DNA of 64,000 nt from assembly GCA_963788205.1 (NCBI GenBank), contig CAWBGG010000007.1, positions 620,001-684,000 of the forward strand, given 5' to 3'. This stretch comes from CAVVMA01 sp963788205 (GTDB taxonomy: Bacteria > Desulfobacterota > Binatia > Binatales > Binataceae). The notes below the pieces were generated by a model. It saw only the letters and a list, made by a program, of their open reading frames with translations. It did no database searches and was not told where the DNA came from. Within the stretch, counting starts at the first letter, position 1. Every line of letters begins with the position of its first letter. Positions 35,940-44,328 of this stretch are shown in pieces. The translations under genes and the position numbers were made by a program.

Positions 35940-36236
35940 TTACCTGAAGAGTTTTCCTAATGCATTCCGGATTGCACCGCCGGATTTTTCGATCGGCGAG
36001 AGAGCCTTGCCTGACTTCAGTGTCGCAAAGCGGTCTTCAACCTCGCCCTCGACGGGAAAACGCCCGACTTCGGACTTGGAGAAGATCATGCGGCTGTCGA
36101 CCAGGACGTCGAACTGGCCGGAGCGGCCCGGCGTTATCGTAACGTCTTCGCCGAAGCGCTGTTTCAGTGACGCAGCCAGACTGGCCGCGCGTGGTTTGTA
36201 GCCTCAGGGCACGCAGTAGAGAATTTCAGTAGCCAT
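35940..36236 (-). CDS. SelW/Rdx-family selenoprotein with in-frame TGA (Sec)
   Basis: 98-aa thioredoxin-fold Rdx protein when the TGA at 36206-36204 is read as selenocysteine. The N-terminus is MATEILYCVPUGYKPRAASL, giving the CxxU redox motif and GYKPRA segment of SelW/SelT/SelH (Rdx) proteins. The rest (SGQFDVLVDSRMIFSKSE, VGRFPVEGEVEDRF) matches the family's GxFEV...I(F)SK pattern. An 8-bp hairpin begins 14 nt after the TGA, as in bacterial SECIS elements. It lies 36 bp downstream of the pyruvoyl arginine decarboxylase gene. Standard gene finders will miss or truncate it. Confidence 0.9.
36171..36189 (-). promoter_or_regulatory. Candidate bacterial SECIS hairpin
   Basis: On the minus strand CGCGGCCA (36189-36182), loop GTC, and TGGCTGCG (36178-36171) form an 8-bp stem (one G-U pair) with a guanine in the apical loop, starting 15 nt after the in-frame TGA. 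The distance and the loop G fit a SelB-binding bSECIS. Confidence 0.75.
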
Positions 36237-36272
36237 GATTTCAAGGTAATCCGTTGCGGCGGGCTACTCAAC

Positions 36273-36848
36273 TCAGCCAGGTGGCGCCTTGCCGTCGGGA
36301 AGATCCACGAAGACTGCGGCCGCCACGACGGTGGTCCACAGGCCGTCGCGATCGCCGATCGCCGATTGGGTGACGTTGCGGGTCTGCACGATCTTGTCCG
36401 ACATCCGCCAGATATCTTTGCGCTCGTCGTAACTGGCGTTGGGATCGAAATCGACTCCCAGAATTGTCGCGAGCATCGTCGCTGCGAGGTCTTCGGCGTA
36501 GTCGCCGGCCTTCTGATCGGTTTCGCCAAAGCTGTGATGTTCCGAGAGGTAGCCGTACTGGCTGGGATTGGCGGGAATCGCCAGTCCGACAGAAGCCGCG
36601 ACCAAGCGATGGGGCTCGTTGGTCGCGTTGTCATACATCACGGCGTAAATGATCTGTCCGGGCGTCAGGCGCTTGAGTCCCTCCTGGATCGAGATGACCT
36701 TGCAGTTGGGCGGAAAGATCGAGCTGACGCGCACGATGTTGTACTCGGCGATGTTGGCGCTGCGCAGGGCCAGCTCGAACGAGCTGAGCTTCTCGCGATG
36801 CTTGCCCACGCCTTTGGTAAGAAAGATTCCCTTCGCAATCGGCCCCAT
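36273..36848 (-). CDS. pdaD: Pyruvoyl-dependent arginine decarboxylase
   Basis: 191-aa PvlArgDC that makes agmatine from arginine, the first step of an alternative polyamine pathway. The self-cleavage site is NIVRVSSIFPPNCK: cleavage between the two serines (about 42/43) would leave a pyruvoyl group on the second. Further matches are GVGKHREKLSSFELAL, the PGQIIYAVMYDNAT strand and AASVGLAIP. Complete, normal length. Followed 36 bp later by the selenoprotein gene on the same strand. Confidence 0.92.
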   Translation of the reverse strand: MGPIAKGIFLTKGVGKHREKLSSFELALRSANIAEYNIVRVSSIFPPNCKVISIQEGLKRLTPGQIIYAVMYDNATNEPHRLVAASVGLAIPANPSQYGYLSEHHSFGETDQKAGDYAEDLAATMLATILGVDFDPNASYDERKDIWRMSDKIVQTRNVTQSAIGDRDGLWTTVVAAAVFVDLPDGKAPPG

Positions 36849-36975
36849 CTGTTTCAGTTCTCCGCTGCGCCAAAATTCAGCTTCCTATAATGAAGAGTAT
36901 ACGGCGGCAGGGCAATGCTATCGGCCGTTCCGGACGCGAATTTCACGTCACGCGCCGGTCACGATCAGGCGCCGG

Positions 36976-37109
36976 TCAAAATTCGCTGGCAGGATGATAC
37001 TCGCCGAACACGCGGCGCATCGCGTCTGAAATTTCACCCAGCGTCGCCCAGGCGCGGACCGCGCCGACGATCGGCGGCATCAGGTTGGCGCCATCGCGGG
37101 CCGCGGCCT
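36976..37109 (-). pseudogene. Copy of the mcmA 3' end (methylmalonyl-CoA mutase fragment)
   Basis: About 134 bp nearly identical to the last part of the intact mcmA at 40285-40418, including the stop. It encodes ARDGANLMPPIVGAVRAWAT, then LGEISDAMRRVFGEY and the C-terminal HPASEF; differences are mostly silent plus a Tyr-to-Trp change. No upstream mcmA sequence is attached. It lies in the same orientation and marks the left edge of the accessory insert. Confidence 0.88.
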
Positions 37110-37171
37110 GAATGGCTGCGCTTTTGAACCATCGTCGAGCGCCCGGTGTTTGCATCGGCTTTGCCCTCTAG

Positions 37172-38488
37172 CAGGCTGTTGAGGAAAGGGGTTGATTACT
37201 CAGTTTCGTAGTTCGTTAAGAGCGCAACGCTGGGATTACAGGTCTACCCGCGAGCCACTTTCATGCGCCGCGCGGCATGGAACAGTGGTGTGGATTGATG
37301 ATTCATGCCGGAGCCCCACTGAGCTTGGCGATTCTGAGCAGGTTGTAGGCGGCGGCAACCAAGTAGGCGTGCATCTGGACGCGCTCGCGACCGCGATAGC
37401 GCGTGCGCCGCAGCCCGCCGATGGTCTTCATCCAGCCGAAGGTTTCCTCGACCCGCTTACGGATCCATTGGCTGACAGCGTAGCCCCCATGGCGCACAGT
37501 ACGAGCGTCGATGGCGGAGCCACCTGCGCGCGCCAGATTCTGCGCCACGTGCGGGGTGACCTTGAGCGCACGGCAGGACTCCACGAAATCGTGGGTATCG
37601 TAGCCCTTGTCGCCGCCCAGCGTGATCCTGCGGCGCCCGGGCAGACTCTCGCCGACCATTGCCAGCGCCGCGCGCCGCTCGGCACGTCCATCCGCCGGCT
37701 CCACCTGAAAGTCGATCAAGATGGTGTTGCGATTCTCCATCAGGGCGTGGGCCGAGTAACAAAGCTTGGCCTCCTTGCCCGCACCCTTCTTGGCCAGCTG
37801 CGCCTCGGGATCGGTCGTAGACTGGTGGGTCTGATTGGTGCGCCGCTCGCCGTGGAAGTTCACTGTCGGATTGCCCGGGTCAGCGGGGGGCTCAGTCGGG
37901 CCCGCATCCCTGCGCTTGAAGCTCTTGAGCGAGGCCCAGGCTTCGATCAGCGTGCCATCCACCGTAAAGTGCTCGTCGCTGGTTAGCTTCAGCGCACGGG
38001 CCGCCGCCACTACGGTGCGGAAAAACTCGCCTGCCAGGTCGTGCTCAAGCAACCGCGCCCGATTGCGGCTGAAGCTGGAGTGGTCGAAGCCCGCCTCGTC
38101 CCAGTTCATATCCAGGAACCAGCGGAACAACAGGTTATACTCCAACTGCTCGCACAACAGCCGCTCGCTGCGCACGCTGTACAGCGCCATCAACAGCGAG
38201 GCTTTCAACAACCGCTCCGGCGGGATCGAGGGCCGGCCCACTTCACTGTACATCTGCTCCAACCGCGCCGAGAGTTCTTTGAGCGCCACCTCCGCCAGCC
38301 CCTTGATCAACCTGATCGGATGGTTGCTTGGTACCCGCTGCTCAGGGTTAACCAGGGTCAGCATCGTGGTCTGGGGCCGATCGTAGCCGCGCATCTTCCG
38401 CTTCCTCCTCTACCCAACTGGCCTCCTTCCACTATATAGATGCAAACCCATCTGTCGATCCTATCGAAAGGGGTTTCTCAACAGCCTG
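37172..38488 (-). mobile_element. IS5-family insertion sequence (1317 bp, CTAG target duplication)
   Basis: The ends are inverted repeats CAGGCTGTTGAG (37172-37183) and CTCAACAGCCTG (38477-38488). Both sides are flanked by the direct repeat CTAG (37168-37171 and 38489-38492), a typical IS5-type target duplication. The element holds one transposase gene. It inserted exactly at the TAG stop codon of the neighbouring zinc-ribbon gene, leaving that frame intact. Confidence 0.92.
37303..38394 (-). CDS. IS5-family DDE transposase
   Basis: 363-aa transposase. The N-terminal domain (about 20-110, PIRLIKGLAEVALKELS, GRPSIPPERLLKASLLMALY) precedes the DDE catalytic core: FTVDGTLIEAWAS, ITLGGDKGYDTHDFV, and RKRVEETFGWMKTIGGLRR carrying the final glutamate in the Y-2-R-3-E-6-K-like region. 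Uninterrupted, so the copy may be active. Confidence 0.93.
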   Translation of the reverse strand: MRGYDRPQTTMLTLVNPEQRVPSNHPIRLIKGLAEVALKELSARLEQMYSEVGRPSIPPERLLKASLLMALYSVRSERLLCEQLEYNLLFRWFLDMNWDEAGFDHSSFSRNRARLLEHDLAGEFFRTVVAAARALKLTSDEHFTVDGTLIEAWASLKSFKRRDAGPTEPPADPGNPTVNFHGERRTNQTHQSTTDPEAQLAKKGAGKEAKLCYSAHALMENRNTILIDFQVEPADGRAERRAALAMVGESLPGRRRITLGGDKGYDTHDFVESCRALKVTPHVAQNLARAGGSAIDARTVRHGGYAVSQWIRKRVEETFGWMKTIGGLRRTRYRGRERVQMHAYLVAAAYNLLRIAKLSGAPA

Positions 38489-39247
38489 CTAGCCCTTTGG
38501 TGAAACTCCCGGGCTGTGACCCTGCGCACTTGACAGCGGTTTGCCGCATCGTCCGCAGTACCTGGCGATAGAACGGGGGCGTGTGCCGCAGTAGTCGCAT
38601 GAGACCTCGCTCATGAAACTCTCGATAACGATGAAAATCTCCCCGCATCTGAGGCACAAGAACGTTCGTTCCCAATCCGCAGCCGCGTTCCTGAATCGGA
38701 TCGACTTGAGCCATTTGTCGTTCTCAGATCGCTGAATTCGCTCACGCCACTGTTCTGGGCTCCGAGGGTTGAAATAGAGAAGGCAACCTAGACTTGACAC
38801 GAGGAAGACCGCCAAGAGCAGCAGCCAAGGGATACCCGGATCGGGCCCAGATTGGCCTTTCACTACTGCCGCGTAATAAGCGAAAAGGGCCACGCCGGAA
38901 ACTACGGAGCCCCCCTTCAAGCTCGCCTGCACGGCGTAGCGCTTGGCCTCGTCAGGGGTCGGCGGCGGAACCGAAACGGGATAGGAATGCGTCATCCAGT
39001 AATTTCCCATCGAATCCATAGAAAACCACCATGGTTCCTTGGGCTTGAGCTTCTTCAGTTTTGCTGCTGCGTCAGTTTCCCGTCCCGAAAGCGCCACGCC
39101 CCCAGCTAGCGCACCGCGGTATGCCGCACCGCCAAATGACGCGCCCTTCGTGACCCCCGACTCGATCGCCATGGCGCACTTCTGAACGTTGTCGGTACCG
39201 CATGACGGGCACTTGTATTGACTGGAAAAGCGCACCTGGCACTGCAC
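38489..39247 (-). CDS. Membrane protein with zinc-ribbon ends (unknown)
   Basis: 252-aa protein. The N-terminus has a zinc-ribbon half (CPSCGTDNVQKC). The middle has hydrophobic stretches (SVVSGVALFAYYAAV and IPWLLLLAVFLVSSLGCLLYF), and the C-terminus has two ribbons (CLRCGEIF...CDYCGTRP and ARYCGRCGKPL). The function is unknown. The stop codon TAG is supplied within the CTAG target duplication of the adjacent IS5-family element. It lies in the insert bounded by the mcmA repeats and is divergent from the 189-aa gene. Confidence 0.6.
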   Translation of the reverse strand: MQCQVRFSSQYKCPSCGTDNVQKCAMAIESGVTKGASFGGAAYRGALAGGVALSGRETDAAAKLKKLKPKEPWWFSMDSMGNYWMTHSYPVSVPPPTPDEAKRYAVQASLKGGSVVSGVALFAYYAAVVKGQSGPDPGIPWLLLLAVFLVSSLGCLLYFNPRSPEQWRERIQRSENDKWLKSIRFRNAAADWERTFLCLRCGEIFIVIESFMSEVSCDYCGTRPRSIARYCGRCGKPLSSAQGHSPGVSPKG

Positions 39248-39646
39248 CCTTTAAGGCGTTAGATTTCTGCCTTCCCGCCGAATCCGGACTGGCGCCGCAG
39301 GCTGATCCCTTCTATCAGGCTATCATCATTATCATCAAATCGGCCCGGCGCTTGGTCCGAGGACCGTCTCGGCGCGCACTTGGGGGTTTTAGCCGGGTCG
39401 GGCAAGTCTAGGGCAGTGGCTCCGGCCAACAGGCTGGGCGAGAACCGGGCAAGTTCTCGGCAGTATCGGACACGGAGCATGGGGCATAAGGGCAAGCTCT
39501 CGTTGAGTCAGGCTGTCTATTCTTCGCTCGGAGACGCGATGCCCTGGGCATGTTTTTTTCGAGCGTCGACTACCCAGTGCTCGCGATTCCCGCGCGAATT
39601 TGCCGGATATGCGCCGGACAGTTATGCTTCGGTTGCAGGCGCGGGC
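39248..39646. other. 399-bp gap between divergent accessory genes
   Basis: The reading frame of the next gene is open back to 39380, but the segment has no recognisable similarity. It probably holds the promoters of the two divergent genes. A short TCAT-rich tract occurs at 39319-39336. Confidence 0.4.
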
Positions 39647-40216
39647 ATGCCTATTCCCAGCAACTACTTGGAGGAATTGGTCGCAGAGTGGCTGGCGCTC
39701 GATGGGTTTTTCGTGGAGGCGAATCTACCAGGGCCGCCAGGACGCGGCGGCGGTCGCCTTTCGCCGGATGTCGTGGGCGTTAGGATCGGCGGCAAGGAGG
39801 CGTGCATCCGCCACTGCGAGGTAACCGCATACATCTCTAGCCCTGCCGATGCGCGCAGGTATGGTGGGAAGTTCTCTGAGTCGGTAGTGCGGCACGTGCG
39901 CAGGGAGTTCGCGACGAGACTGGGCTTGGAGCCAATTGCAACCGTCCCTTACCAGAAGTGGGTGATTTACGGCAACAAGCGGTCCAAAACTCTAGAGGCA
40001 CGCCTCCACGAGCTGCTGCCGGATGTGACAGCTATGAGCGTGAAGGAGTTCATCGCCGAGCGCGTGGTTCCAGATATTCGCAAGTGGAAAAAAAGGCACC
40101 TGTCGGAGAGGGGCAATGAGCCGACATTGCCGCAGGACAAATGGCTTCTGCAGTTTCTTGATTACCTGCTGTCGACCGGGATGATACCGGCGCTGCCGCG
40201 AACAGACGGCGTTTGA
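39647..40216 (+). CDS. Hypothetical protein, possibly nuclease-like
   Basis: About 189 aa from MPIPSNYLEELVAEWLALDG. The segment GGGRLSPDVVGVRIGGKEACIRHCEVTAYI has the strand-Asp-strand-Glu layout of PD-(D/E)xK nucleases (D in SPDVVG, E in HCEVT), though the expected lysine is replaced; this is speculative. The rest (FSESVVRHVRREFATRLG, AERVVPDIRKWKKRHL) is helical and basic. A longer in-frame start at 39380 is possible. It is the last gene before the mcmA stop. Confidence 0.45.
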   Translation: MPIPSNYLEELVAEWLALDGFFVEANLPGPPGRGGGRLSPDVVGVRIGGKEACIRHCEVTAYISSPADARRYGGKFSESVVRHVRREFATRLGLEPIATVPYQKWVIYGNKRSKTLEARLHELLPDVTAMSVKEFIAERVVPDIRKWKKRHLSERGNEPTLPQDKWLLQFLDYLLSTGMIPALPRTDGV

Positions 40217-40284
40217 GCGCAGGCCATGCGCCGTCCTGCCACGCTTTGCTCGCCGGAGGTTGATCGGCCCTCTGCAGGCTCAGA

Positions 40285-40418
40285 TCAGAATTCACTCGCC
40301 GGATGATACTCGCCGAACACGCGGCGCATCGCGTCTGAAATTTCACCCAGCGTCGCGTAGGCGCGGACCGCGCCGACGATCGGCGGCATCAGGTTGGCGC
40401 CATCGCGGGCCGCGGCCT
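40285..40418. repeat. Right copy of the 134-bp mcmA-end direct repeat
   Basis: Direct repeat partner of 36976-37109, lying within the 3' end of the intact mcmA. Together they bracket a 3.2-kb segment holding the IS5-family element, the zinc-ribbon gene and the 189-aa gene. Confidence 0.85.
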
Positions 40419-41958
40419 CGACTCGGGCCAGCGCCGTCCGGGTATCGGGTTCGGAGCGCTCGGCGCGCAGCTTCGCCAGGCGCTGTTTTTGCTCGGTTTC
40501 GATTGCGGGGTTGACTTTCAGAATATCGGGCGGCGTTTCGTCGCCGGCGGTGAATTGATTGACGCCGACGATAATCCGCTCTTTGGTCTCGATCTGGCGC
40601 TGATAGATGAACGCGGCGTTCTGAATCTCGCGCTGCATATAGCCGCGCTCGATCGCGGCCACCGCGCCGCCGAGGTCGTCGATCCGGGTCAGGTATTCCT
40701 GCGCCTTGCGCTCGATTTCGCGGGTCAGGCTCTCGACGTAGTAGGAGCCGCCGAGCGGATCGATGGTATCGGCCACGTCGGCTTCATGCGCGACCACCTG
40801 CTGCGTGCGCAGCGCGAGCAGCGCGGAGGCTTCGGTCGGTAGGGCTAACGCCTCGTCCTTTGAGTTGGTGTGCAGCGATTGCGCGCCGCCCAGCACCGCG
40901 GCCAGCGCCTGCACCGTGACGCGCACCACGTTGTTGTCGACCTGCTGCGCGGTGAGCGTCGAGCCGGCGGTCTGCGCGTGGAACCGCAGCATCATCGAGC
41001 GCTCGTCCTTCGCATCGAAGCGTTTCTTCATGATCCGGGCCCACAGCCGGCGCGCCGCGCGGAACTTTGCGACTTCCTCAAAGAAATTGTTGTGCACGTT
41101 GAAGAAGAACGAGAGCCGGCTGGCGAAAGCGTCGATTTCGAGTCCCGCCTTGAGCGCCGCCTCGACGTACGCGATTCCATCCGCGATCGTGAAGGCCAGT
41201 TCCTGCGCGGCGGTCGAGCCGGCCTCGCGGATGTGGTAGCCGGAAATCGAGATCGTGTTCCAGTTCGGCACTTCGCGGGTGGCGAAGCGGAAGATGTCGG
41301 TGATAATCCGCATCGAGCCGGCCGGCGGATAGATATAAGTGCCGCGCGCGACGTACTCCTTGAGCACGTCGTTCTGGATCGTGCCGTTGAGATTCTTCCA
41401 GGCCACGCCGCGTTGCTCGGCGACGACCAGATAGAGCGCCAGCAGGATCGACGCGGTGGCGTTGATCGTCATCGAGGTGGAAATCTTGTCGAGCGGCAAG
41501 CCCTCGAGCAGTGTTTCCATGTCGGCGAGCGAGCAAATCGATACGCCCACGCGCCCGACTTCGCCAGCCGCCAGCGGATGGTCGGAGTCGCGGCCCATCT
41601 GGGTTGGCAGATCGAAGGCGACCGAGAGCCCGGTTTGTCCCTGCTCGAAGAGATAACGATAGCGGCGGTTGGATTCGCGCGCGGTGCCGAACCCGGCGTA
41701 CTGGCGCATCGTCCACAGCCGCCCGCGATACATCGTGGGCTGCACGCCGCGCGTGAACGGGTACTCGCCGGGAAACCCGAGCTCGCTCAGGTAATCAAAG
41801 TCGCCGTTCCCTGCCGGGCCGTACACGCGCTGCACCTCGATACCCGAACTGGTAACGAATCGCTCGCGCCGCTCGCCGCCTTTCTTGAGCGCGGGATCGA
41901 GCTTGCGCTGTTCCCATCGCTTGCGCGCGTCGTCGATATCGTGGCGGTCTTCGGACAT
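40285..41958 (-). CDS. mcmA: Methylmalonyl-CoA mutase, large-subunit catalytic domain
   Basis: 557-aa catalytic (TIM-barrel) subunit that rearranges methylmalonyl-CoA to succinyl-CoA with adenosylcobalamin. Motifs: YPFTRGVQPTMYRGRLWTMR, RQYAGFGTA, QTGLSVAFDLPTQMG, NGTIQNDVLKEYVARGTYIYPP and DPLGGSYYVE. The Tyr in TMY and the Arg in ARGTYIYPP match methylmalonyl- rather than isobutyryl-CoA mutase. The cobalamin-binding domain is absent and must be a separate subunit elsewhere. Starts 8 bp after the BCCP gene, in one operon with the carboxylase subunits. Confidence 0.95.
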   Translation of the reverse strand: MSEDRHDIDDARKRWEQRKLDPALKKGGERRERFVTSSGIEVQRVYGPAGNGDFDYLSELGFPGEYPFTRGVQPTMYRGRLWTMRQYAGFGTARESNRRYRYLFEQGQTGLSVAFDLPTQMGRDSDHPLAAGEVGRVGVSICSLADMETLLEGLPLDKISTSMTINATASILLALYLVVAEQRGVAWKNLNGTIQNDVLKEYVARGTYIYPPAGSMRIITDIFRFATREVPNWNTISISGYHIREAGSTAAQELAFTIADGIAYVEAALKAGLEIDAFASRLSFFFNVHNNFFEEVAKFRAARRLWARIMKKRFDAKDERSMMLRFHAQTAGSTLTAQQVDNNVVRVTVQALAAVLGGAQSLHTNSKDEALALPTEASALLALRTQQVVAHEADVADTIDPLGGSYYVESLTREIERKAQEYLTRIDDLGGAVAAIERGYMQREIQNAAFIYQRQIETKERIIVGVNQFTAGDETPPDILKVNPAIETEQKQRLAKLRAERSEPDTRTALARVEAAARDGANLMPPIVGAVRAYATLGEISDAMRRVFGEYHPASEF

Positions 41959-41966
41959 CGCAATTC

Positions 41967-42467
41967 CTACTCGATAACCAGCAGCAGCTCGCCCTTTTCG
42001 ACGGTCTGGCCCGCCTTCACTTTCACTTCTATCACTTTTCCCGCCTTTGGCGACTTGAGCTCATTCTCCATTTTCATCGCTTCGACAATCAGCACGCCCT
42101 GGCCGGCCTCGACCTGGTCACCGGCCGCGACCAGCACATTGACGACCCGGCCGGGCATCATCGCCTTGAGCTCCGCGCGGCCGCTCGTCTCGCGCGCCTT
42201 GCCGCGCGAAGGGCTGCGGCGCGAGCGATCGAGCAGCGTGACGCGGCTTAATCCGTCGCGCGAGGCGACCAGCATCTGATCGCCCTCCTGATGCAGCTCG
42301 AAATCGAACGAGCGTCCGCCGACGAGCACCGAGAAGGAGGCCGGGCCGACTTTGCGGATATCGACCTCAAAATTCTGATCGCCGAGACGGATCTGGCAGC
42401 GGTCGCCGTCGAGTTCCCCGACTTCAAGCTCATGCTCGGCCCCATCCAGTGTGGCGATGTAGCGCAT
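41967..42467 (-). CDS. Biotin carboxyl carrier protein subunit of acyl-CoA carboxylase
   Basis: 166-aa protein. The C-terminal half is a biotinyl domain with the lipoyl/biotin site VEAMKMENELKSP; the lysine carries biotin. The N-terminal half (YIATLDGAEHELEVGELDG) resembles the BT domain that links BCCP to the carboxylase in propionyl-CoA carboxylase alpha chains. Here it is a separate polypeptide between the biotin carboxylase and mcmA genes. Normal length, no breaks. Confidence 0.93.
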   Translation of the reverse strand: MRYIATLDGAEHELEVGELDGDRCQIRLGDQNFEVDIRKVGPASFSVLVGGRSFDFELHQEGDQMLVASRDGLSRVTLLDRSRRSPSRGKARETSGRAELKAMMPGRVVNVLVAAGDQVEAGQGVLIVEAMKMENELKSPKAGKVIEVKVKAGQTVEKGELLLVIE

Positions 42468-42505
42468 TCAGGGGTACGCCGGGAAGCCGGGTTGCGAGTA
42501 AGAGC

Positions 42506-42745
42506 CAAGGGCAGCCTCTGAGCCCTCTCCCATTGTTTGGCAGAGGGTGTCGGTGAGGGTGCTGCAAAGAGCTTCAAATTTTTCTTCCGGTCGGACCCTC
42601 ACCCCAACCCTCTCCCGTCCAGCGGGAGAGGGCTTAAGAGCGGATGCGCCTCTCCCGCGCGGGCGGCTTGGCCGCCGGCGCGAACCGGGAGAGGCCGCTG
42701 AGCGACTTGCGCCAGCAAGCCGCTCGGCGGGTGAGGGCAACGCGA
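42506..42745. repeat. REP-like palindromic repeat region
   Basis: The gap between the biotin carboxylase and BCCP genes contains CCCTCTCCCATTG, CCCTCACCCCAACCCTCTCC and an inverted GGGAGAGGGC several times, forming interlocking palindromes. This is the look of dispersed REP/RIME-type repeats. No gene is seen in it. Confidence 0.65.
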
Positions 42746-42760
42746 CGGCGGAGTGCGACA

Positions 42761-44287
42761 TCATCGCCTCAAGACATCGGCGCGGCCGAGAATCTTCCAC
42801 GCGTTGGTGCGTGCGGCAGATGACGCAACCGGCGCATTCGATGGGGCCGGCGCGCCGCGATGGTTGGTGCTCTGCTGCGCGACTGCGGCGGCGGCGAAGA
42901 TCGCCGCGAGCCTGAGATTGTCGTTCCACTCGGCGTGCGCGCCCGGCTTGAATTCCTGGCGGATGAAGTCGGTGTCGAAATCGCCCGCGATGAAGCGCGG
43001 GTGAGTGACGATCCATCGATGGAAATCCAGATTGGTGGTCAGATCACCGGCGATGATGAACTCCGCGAGCGCGCGGCGCATCCGATCGATCGCCTCGCCG
43101 CGATCGCGCCCCCAAGCCGTGAGCTTCGAGATGATCGGATCGTAAAACACCGGCACTTCGGCGCCTTCATAGACGCCCGCGTCGTTGCGCACTCCGGGAC
43201 CGTCGGGAAATCTGAGCGCGGTGATTCGCCCCGGCGCCGGCGCGAAGCCGTTGGCCGGGTCTTCGGCGTAAATGCGGCACTCGATCGCCCATCCCTTCTG
43301 CGCAACGTCCTGCTGCCTAAACGGCAGCGGCGCTCCTGCCGCGACCTCGATCTGCGTCCTGACCAGATCGAGCCCCGTGACCAGCTCGGTGACCGGATGC
43401 TCGACCTGGATCCGCGTGTTCATTTCGAGGAAGTAAAAATTGCGATCGGCGTCGACCAGGAATTCTATCGTGCCGGCGTTGGTATAATTGACCGCCTTCG
43501 CCGCCTTGACCGCGACCTCGCCCATCTTCTTGCGCATCTCGGGCGTGATGAAGACCGACGGCGATTCCTCGACGACCTTCTGATGGCGCCGCTGGATGGA
43601 GCATTCGCGCTCGAACAGATGAACCGTCGAGCCATGCTTGTCGGCGAACACCTGCACCTCGATATGGCGCGGGCGGGTGACGAACTTTTCGACGTAAAAG
43701 CGGCCGTCGCCGAACGACGACTTAGCCTCGCTGGAGACCGCGCGCACGACCGACGGCAACTCCTTCTCGTTCTGGACCAGGCGCAGCCCCTTGCCGCCCC
43801 CGCCAGCCGCGGCCTTCACCATGATCGGATAGCCAATCTGCCCTGCGAGCGCGCGCACCTGCTCTTCGGTCTCGAGCGTGCCGGGCGAGCCGGGTACAAC
43901 CGGGACGCCCGCCGCGGCCATCAGCTTGCGCGCCTCGACCTTGTCGCCCATCCTGGCGATCGCGTCGGGAGGGGGGCCGATCCAGCACAGCCCGGCGCGC
44001 TCGACCGCGCGCGCGAAGCCGGCGTTCTCTGAGAAAAAGCCATAGCCCGGATGGATCGCCTCGGCGCCGCTGGATTTCGCCGCTTCGATAATTCGTTCGG
44101 TAGCCAGATAGCTCTGCGCGGCTGGTGCCGGTCCGACCGGCATCGCGAAGTCCGCCTGGCGGACGTGGAGCGCGGCGCGGTCAGCCTCGGAAAAGATCGC
44201 GACCGATTCGACACCGAGCTCGCGGCAGGCCCGGATTACCCGCACCGCGATTTCGCCGCGGTTGGCGATCAGTATCCGCTTGAACAT
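42761..44287 (-). CDS. accC: Acyl-CoA carboxylase biotin carboxylase subunit
   Basis: 508-aa ATP-grasp enzyme that carboxylates biotin. It starts MFKRILIANRGEIAVRVIRA and has PGYGFFSENAGFA, the glycine-rich AAAGGGGKGLRLV loop, RHIEVQVFAD, ERECSIQRRHQKVVEE, FLEMNTRIQVEHPVTE and GWAIECRIYAEDP. The extra C-terminal tail (Ala/Asn-rich, about 460-508) is poorly conserved. Together with the BCCP (41967) and beta subunit (44329) it forms a three-polypeptide acyl-CoA carboxylase, most likely propionyl-CoA carboxylase because mcmA follows. Confidence 0.95.
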   Translation of the reverse strand: MFKRILIANRGEIAVRVIRACRELGVESVAIFSEADRAALHVRQADFAMPVGPAPAAQSYLATERIIEAAKSSGAEAIHPGYGFFSENAGFARAVERAGLCWIGPPPDAIARMGDKVEARKLMAAAGVPVVPGSPGTLETEEQVRALAGQIGYPIMVKAAAGGGGKGLRLVQNEKELPSVVRAVSSEAKSSFGDGRFYVEKFVTRPRHIEVQVFADKHGSTVHLFERECSIQRRHQKVVEESPSVFITPEMRKKMGEVAVKAAKAVNYTNAGTIEFLVDADRNFYFLEMNTRIQVEHPVTELVTGLDLVRTQIEVAAGAPLPFRQQDVAQKGWAIECRIYAEDPANGFAPAPGRITALRFPDGPGVRNDAGVYEGAEVPVFYDPIISKLTAWGRDRGEAIDRMRRALAEFIIAGDLTTNLDFHRWIVTHPRFIAGDFDTDFIRQEFKPGAHAEWNDNLRLAAIFAAAAVAQQSTNHRGAPAPSNAPVASSAARTNAWKILGRADVLRR

Positions 44288-44328
44288 TCGATATTCCGGA
44301 ACGGGTGCCTTTTGCGACTTGCCCGCCG

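Noticed and set aside
40870..42279. Long plus-strand open frame opposite mcmA and BCCP
   Set aside because: Lies entirely antisense to two well-conserved genes and has no recognisable motif; a GC-driven shadow frame.
42506..42745. CRISPR-like repeats
   Set aside because: Interlocking palindromes of varying length without regular spacers; a REP-type region fits better.
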